A DNA stretch of 64,000 bases from VYFG01 sp965221795 (GTDB taxonomy: Bacteria; Pseudomonadota; Gammaproteobacteria; Arenicellales; Poriferihabitantaceae): assembly GCA_965221795.1 (NCBI GenBank), contig OZ244914.1, positions 1,984,001 to 2,048,000 of the forward strand. The letters run 5' to 3'. Shown one piece after another: positions 60,885 to 64,000 of this stretch; the stretch's first letter is position 1; the number at the start of each line of letters is the position of its first letter. The notes beneath the pieces are model-generated. The model was not told where the DNA came from, ran no database searches, and worked only from the letters and a program-made list of their open reading frames with translations. The translations under genes and the position numbers were made by a program.

Positions 60885-62246
60885 ATGACCCTTTCCCTGT
60901 GTGGTCCGCACCGGATTCGTTCCACCGGTACCCTGGCTGGAATCGGCCTCTGGGCTGCCCTGTCCGGCCTCGCCCCCGCCCATGCCCAGTCCGGGGTACT
61001 GGATGATCTGGTCTATTACCGGATTGGCGGCGGCCAGGCCGTCCGGGCTCCGGCAGGCTATGGCCGTCATGCCCGGATCCGCGGCGATGCGTCGCTGTCC
61101 CTCGGCTACAGCTGTGGTGCCTTCGACCTGGAGGACAACCTGCAGCGGATGTTCGGACAGTTCACCAGCGGTCTCGACCGGGCGGTGGACAGCCTGCTGT
61201 TTGCCGCGACTGGGGCTGTGAGCAGCCTGCCGCTGTACCTGCTCCGTCAGGCCAACCCGAACCTGGCCAGCATGCTCGAGAACACGATGCTGCGCTACGA
61301 GGAGGAATACCGCCTGGCGGTGAAGAGCTGCCGTGAGGCCGAACGAGAGATCCTGGCCGGGGAGAATCCCTACTACGACTGGGTCCGCTTCGGGCAGCGG
61401 GATACCTGGCGCAAGTCGGCCGGATCGGCCGCTACCGCGCCCGAGGTCGAGGCGACCGTGGCCGAGCAGCACGGTTGCGTGACCTGGATCGATGGCGAGT
61501 ACTTCTGTGACGACCGTGATGCCCGTACCATTCGGGTGGTGGAAGATGTCGCCCGGGAAGGGTACCGACGCATCCGCGCGATCGAGGACGGCGGCCCGGA
61601 CGGAGCGGCGGACAGCCGCCTGCAGGCGGTCTGGCCGGATGCCGATGCCGCCATCCGGGAGATCCTCGACCTGACCGGCGAAACGGTGATCACCAATGCC
61701 CGCACCACGCCGCCGGAAGGTCAACCGCCGCGCGGTATCCATGCCGCCATGCAGGCCGATGCGGTCGACACCGCCGAACGCCTGCAAGCGGCGATCGGCG
61801 ATACGCTGGCTGGCCAGTTCCCGTCCGTCGAGGAACGGGCAGCCCTCGGCGTACCGGGCCTTGCCATCACTCCGGCCCTGTTGTGGTCGATCGGTACCCT
61901 GGAGGCTGACCTCCGCCAGGCGGCGATCGACCGGATCGCCACCGAGATCGCACTCCTGCGGGCGATGGAAAAAATCCATCTGGCGCGCCGGGTCCTGCTG
62001 ACCGGTGCCCGCATTCCCGCCGTCGAGGCCAGTCCCGCGCGAGCCGTGATCCGGGAAAACGCGATCCGTCTCCTGGAAACCGAAGCGCACCTGCTGAAAG
62101 ACGAATACGACCTCCGGACCCGGGCGGCCGCCTCGACCGCCGCCGGAATCCTGCAGGCCAGCCTGGCCCGCCGACAGCAACTGCCGTCGACGGGCGGCGG
62201 AGGCATTCCGGCCGGCTCACCAATCGGCAGCGGGGTCTTGCGATGA
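60885..62246 (+). CDS. ICE protein of the PFL_4711 family
   Basis: 453 residues from ATG 60885; a GTG at 60876 is possible. Signal peptide (about 1-33), then YRIGGGQAVRAPAGYGRHARIRGDASLSLGYSCGAFDLEDNLQRMF and a long helical domain. Partner of the TraU-like protein (TraN/TraH-like position). Overlaps the next gene by 4 bases. Confidence 0.88.
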   Translation: MTLSLCGPHRIRSTGTLAGIGLWAALSGLAPAHAQSGVLDDLVYYRIGGGQAVRAPAGYGRHARIRGDASLSLGYSCGAFDLEDNLQRMFGQFTSGLDRAVDSLLFAATGAVSSLPLYLLRQANPNLASMLENTMLRYEEEYRLAVKSCREAEREILAGENPYYDWVRFGQRDTWRKSAGSAATAPEVEATVAEQHGCVTWIDGEYFCDDRDARTIRVVEDVAREGYRRIRAIEDGGPDGAADSRLQAVWPDADAAIREILDLTGETVITNARTTPPEGQPPRGIHAAMQADAVDTAERLQAAIGDTLAGQFPSVEERAALGVPGLAITPALLWSIGTLEADLRQAAIDRIATEIALLRAMEKIHLARRVLLTGARIPAVEASPARAVIRENAIRLLETEAHLLKDEYDLRTRAAASTAAGILQASLARRQQLPSTGGGGIPAGSPIGSGVLR

Positions 62247-62539
62247 AAACCATCGGCCTACGGTGGCGTCGCGGGATCGGGTCGGCATTCGGACTGGCCG
62301 TGGTCGCTCTCATGGCGATGGTCTGGGGCCTGCCCATCGTCGACGGAACCGCCCTCCGGACCGCACTGGATCACTCGCAGGGGCCTTTGCTGGTGGTTCG
62401 CCTCGGCCTGTACATCGTAGTGGTCGTCCGGGGCCCGGGTTGGCGGGGTGCCCATGGCCCGGCGGTCCGCCGGGCCCGGTGGACCCTCCTGCTTTGCATC
62501 GGCTGCCTGGAGGCGGCGGGGGCCCTGGCTCGCCGGTAA
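62243..62539 (+). CDS. Small membrane protein between PFL_4711 and TraG
   Basis: 98 residues with two or three hydrophobic helices (about 13-31, 47-62, 78-94) and arginine-rich loops. Unassigned; small integral membrane proteins occur at this place in related clusters. Confidence 0.65.
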   Translation: MKTIGLRWRRGIGSAFGLAVVALMAMVWGLPIVDGTALRTALDHSQGPLLVVRLGLYIVVVVRGPGWRGAHGPAVRRARWTLLLCIGCLEAAGALARR

Positions 62540-62546
62540 TTCATCC

Positions 62547-64000
62547 ATGATTGTCGCCTCCTATCTTGAACTCCATACCACCCTGGTGGCGTGGTTGCTC
62601 TACGGGGTGGTCTGGGAGATCCTGCTGGGGACCGGGCTGCTGATCCTGCCGGTACTGTGGTTGCTGGTGCGCCGCACCGCCGAGTCGGCCGGAACCGAGG
62701 ACAGTGGCCGCCATGCCGACTCGGTCGATCATCTCAAGTCCACTGCGATGGCACTGTTCGTGCTGCTGTTCTGCATGACTCCGGTCTGGACTGTGGCCCC
62801 GAGCGACGTGAAGTTCCGCCCCCCGGCGCATCCGGATGGCACCCCTCAGGCCGAGGTCCATGCCGGGTCGGATCCGACCACGTATCGGGATGCCTTCGGG
62901 TCCGCCACCGCGCCGGTGCGGATTCCGACCTGGTGGCGGCTGCTGCACAGCATCTCCCAGGGCATTACCCGGGCCGTGATCGAGAGCCTGCCGACGCACG
63001 CCGACCTGCGCGAGGCGTCCCTGCTGTTTGGCTCTCGCAACATCGCCGACCCGGCGCTCGGGCAGGAGTACACGGACTTTGTCCTCGGGTGCCATCTCCC
63101 GGCCAAACGCAATTACCAGCGACTGCGCCAGGCGAACCGGGTCCCCGCCGCGGATGGCGATGCCCAGCTCGACTGGGCCGGCAGCCCCTATCTCCGGCAG
63201 ATGCCCGGCGGTTATGCGGCCTGCTGTTCGTCCCGTCCCTGCCCGGATGCCGACGCGGAGATCTGCGTCGCCGCTCCCGTTCCGCTGACACTGCAGAAAT
63301 CCGCTGCCTTCGCCGCCATGGTGGGCGGCAACACCTGCGGCCACTGGTGGGAGCACCTGCGGCCCCGGCTGCTGGCACATGCCCGGGCCGATGCCGACGT
63401 CGGTAACCGGCTGCAGGCCGCGCTGGGGATGGGGCTCGGCGTGCCGGGAAACCGCGAGCAGGAGGATATCCTGATTCGCAAGATGCTGGAGAACACCGCT
63501 GTGCGCGGAGTCCCCCTGTCCGGTACCGCCACCGCCGCCGAGGCCTCCGGATTCTTCGGTCGGATCGGCCAACTGATCAGCCAGGGATTTTCCACCGCCG
63601 GGCTGGCGGTGTCTGCCGGGCTCACCCATATCGCCCTGGGCGTGATCAAGCAGGCCCTGCCGATTCTCATCGCGATGATGTCGCTGTTTCTGGTGCTGTT
63701 CATCCCGTTCGGGCTCGTTTTTTCGTCCTACCGCATGGGCACCGTGATCCGGCTCAGCTTCTGGATGTTCTCGCTGATCTTTCTCCACGCCCTGCTGGCG
63801 GTGGTGGCCTGGGTGGATCATTGGTTGATTGTCTCCCTGTTCGGGAACCAGGAGGCCTGGAACTGGGTCGCCGGCGGCGACACGCTGCTCGGTGACGCGC
63901 AGAAAAAGATGCTGATCAATATCCTGCTGGCCCTGAACTACACCGCCGTACCCCTGCTGTGGCTGACAGTGATGTCTGCTATCGGTGCCGGGGCGGCCGA
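62547..64000 (+). CDS. TraG-like mating-pair stabilisation protein, N-terminal part (runs off window)
   Basis: The frame from ATG 62547 is open to the window end (484 codons, no stop). Features include a membrane helix near residue 25, QGITRAVIESLPTHADLREA, cysteine clusters (YAACCSSRPCP, NTCGHWWEHLRPRL) and several late membrane helices (IKQALPILIAMMSLFLVLFIPFG, LSFWMFSLIFLHALLAVVAW). It is a typical TraG N-terminal region. Several long frames on the opposite strand here are shadows. Confidence 0.9.
   Translation, partial: MIVASYLELHTTLVAWLLYGVVWEILLGTGLLILPVLWLLVRRTAESAGTEDSGRHADSVDHLKSTAMALFVLLFCMTPVWTVAPSDVKFRPPAHPDGTPQAEVHAGSDPTTYRDAFGSATAPVRIPTWWRLLHSISQGITRAVIESLPTHADLREASLLFGSRNIADPALGQEYTDFVLGCHLPAKRNYQRLRQANRVPAADGDAQLDWAGSPYLRQMPGGYAACCSSRPCPDADAEICVAAPVPLTLQKSAAFAAMVGGNTCGHWWEHLRPRLLAHARADADVGNRLQAALGMGLGVPGNREQEDILIRKMLENTAVRGVPLSGTATAAEASGFFGRIGQLISQGFSTAGLAVSAGLTHIALGVIKQALPILIAMMSLFLVLFIPFGLVFSSYRMGTVIRLSFWMFSLIFLHALLAVVAWVDHWLIVSLFGNQEAWNWVAGGDTLLGDAQKKMLINILLALNYTAVPLLWLTVMSAIGAGAA

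Larger units (their letters stand above)
25234..64000 (+). mobile_element. Integrative conjugative element of the PFGI-1/SPI-7 class (right end outside window)
   Basis: A tRNA-adjacent parA-parB-DUF2857-STY4528 module, PFL_4669/DUF3158/DUF3577 genes and a G-type conjugation cluster (PilL, PFL_4693, PFL_4695, TraD, PFL_4697 to PFL_4711 and TraG families) are in the order known for this class. The integrase, relaxase and right attachment site are not in the window. ssb and a topoisomerase III gene, often near DUF3577 in relatives, are not seen; that slot holds defence cargo (35.5-44.9 kb). Confidence 0.93.

Noticed and set aside
59790..62180. 796-codon open frame on the minus strand
   Set aside because: Complement of well-supported TraU-like and PFL_4711 genes in high-GC DNA; a shadow frame.
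62541..63821. 426-codon open frame on the minus strand
   Set aside because: Complement of the TraG N-terminal frame, which has clear family features and is open to the window end.

Overview
The window joins about 25 kb of conserved chromosome (1 to about 24.5 kb) to the first ~39 kb of an integrative conjugative element that runs off the right edge. The chromosomal genes (leuCD, a FimV-like protein, sohB, glnS, dapE, a YafS-like methyltransferase beside rnhA and dnaQ, fbpABC, bfr, bfd, fur) point to a gammaproteobacterium of medium-high GC. I cannot name the genus from sequence alone.

Region 1 (1-12.5 kb) is housekeeping: the 3' part of aroC, a leuC-leuD pair, fimV, then a minus-strand block (gamma-carbonic anhydrase, sohB, glnS, dapE), then plus-strand methyltransferase, rnhA and dnaQ. 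Region 2 (13-22.5 kb) is iron metabolism. A near-consensus Fur box precedes a DUF4856 protein, a membrane fatty-acid-hydroxylase-like protein and a ferric-iron ABC importer (binding protein, permease, ATPase), followed by bacterioferritin, bacterioferritin-associated ferredoxin and fur itself. Region 3 (22.8-24.5 kb) holds a deoxynucleoside kinase without a visible start codon, an alkylhydroperoxidase-like protein and a hotdog thioesterase.

Region 4 (25.2 kb to the end) is a PFGI-1/SPI-7-class element. It begins beside a CAU-anticodon tRNA gene whose 3' end does not pair with its 5' end. Next come parA, parB, DUF2857, an STY4528-type replication protein, a striking A-B-A-B-A palindromic repeat array (29.65-30.47 kb, possible origin or centromere), PFL_4669/DUF3158/DUF3577/DUF6573-type genes, and then cargo. 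Two DUF3577 paralogues each sit behind the same four-hairpin leader, with stems kept and loops changed. From 45.4 kb the conjugation cluster runs almost without gaps: PilL, PFL_4693, lytic transglycosylase, PFL_4695, TraD coupling protein, the small membrane proteins, the TraB-like protein, lipoprotein, TraC-like ATPase, TraU-like proteins and TraG N-terminus (cut by the window end).

The most unusual part is the cargo at 35.5-44.9 kb, a nested defence island. It has an AbiJ-like protein and a Type II restriction-modification locus (N6-adenine methylase, divergent control protein, endonuclease). The endonuclease gene is split just after its ExK motif by a 4,708-bp IS1595-type element with perfect 24-bp inverted ends and a perfect 8-bp target duplication (AAATTAAA). 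Removing the element restores the endonuclease reading frame exactly. The transposon carries two restriction-modification systems of its own: an N4/N6 methylase coupled by ATGA overlap to the transposase plus a BglII-like endonuclease, and a DPPH-motif methylase plus an Eco29kI-like GIY-YIG endonuclease. It therefore inactivated one restriction system while delivering two others.
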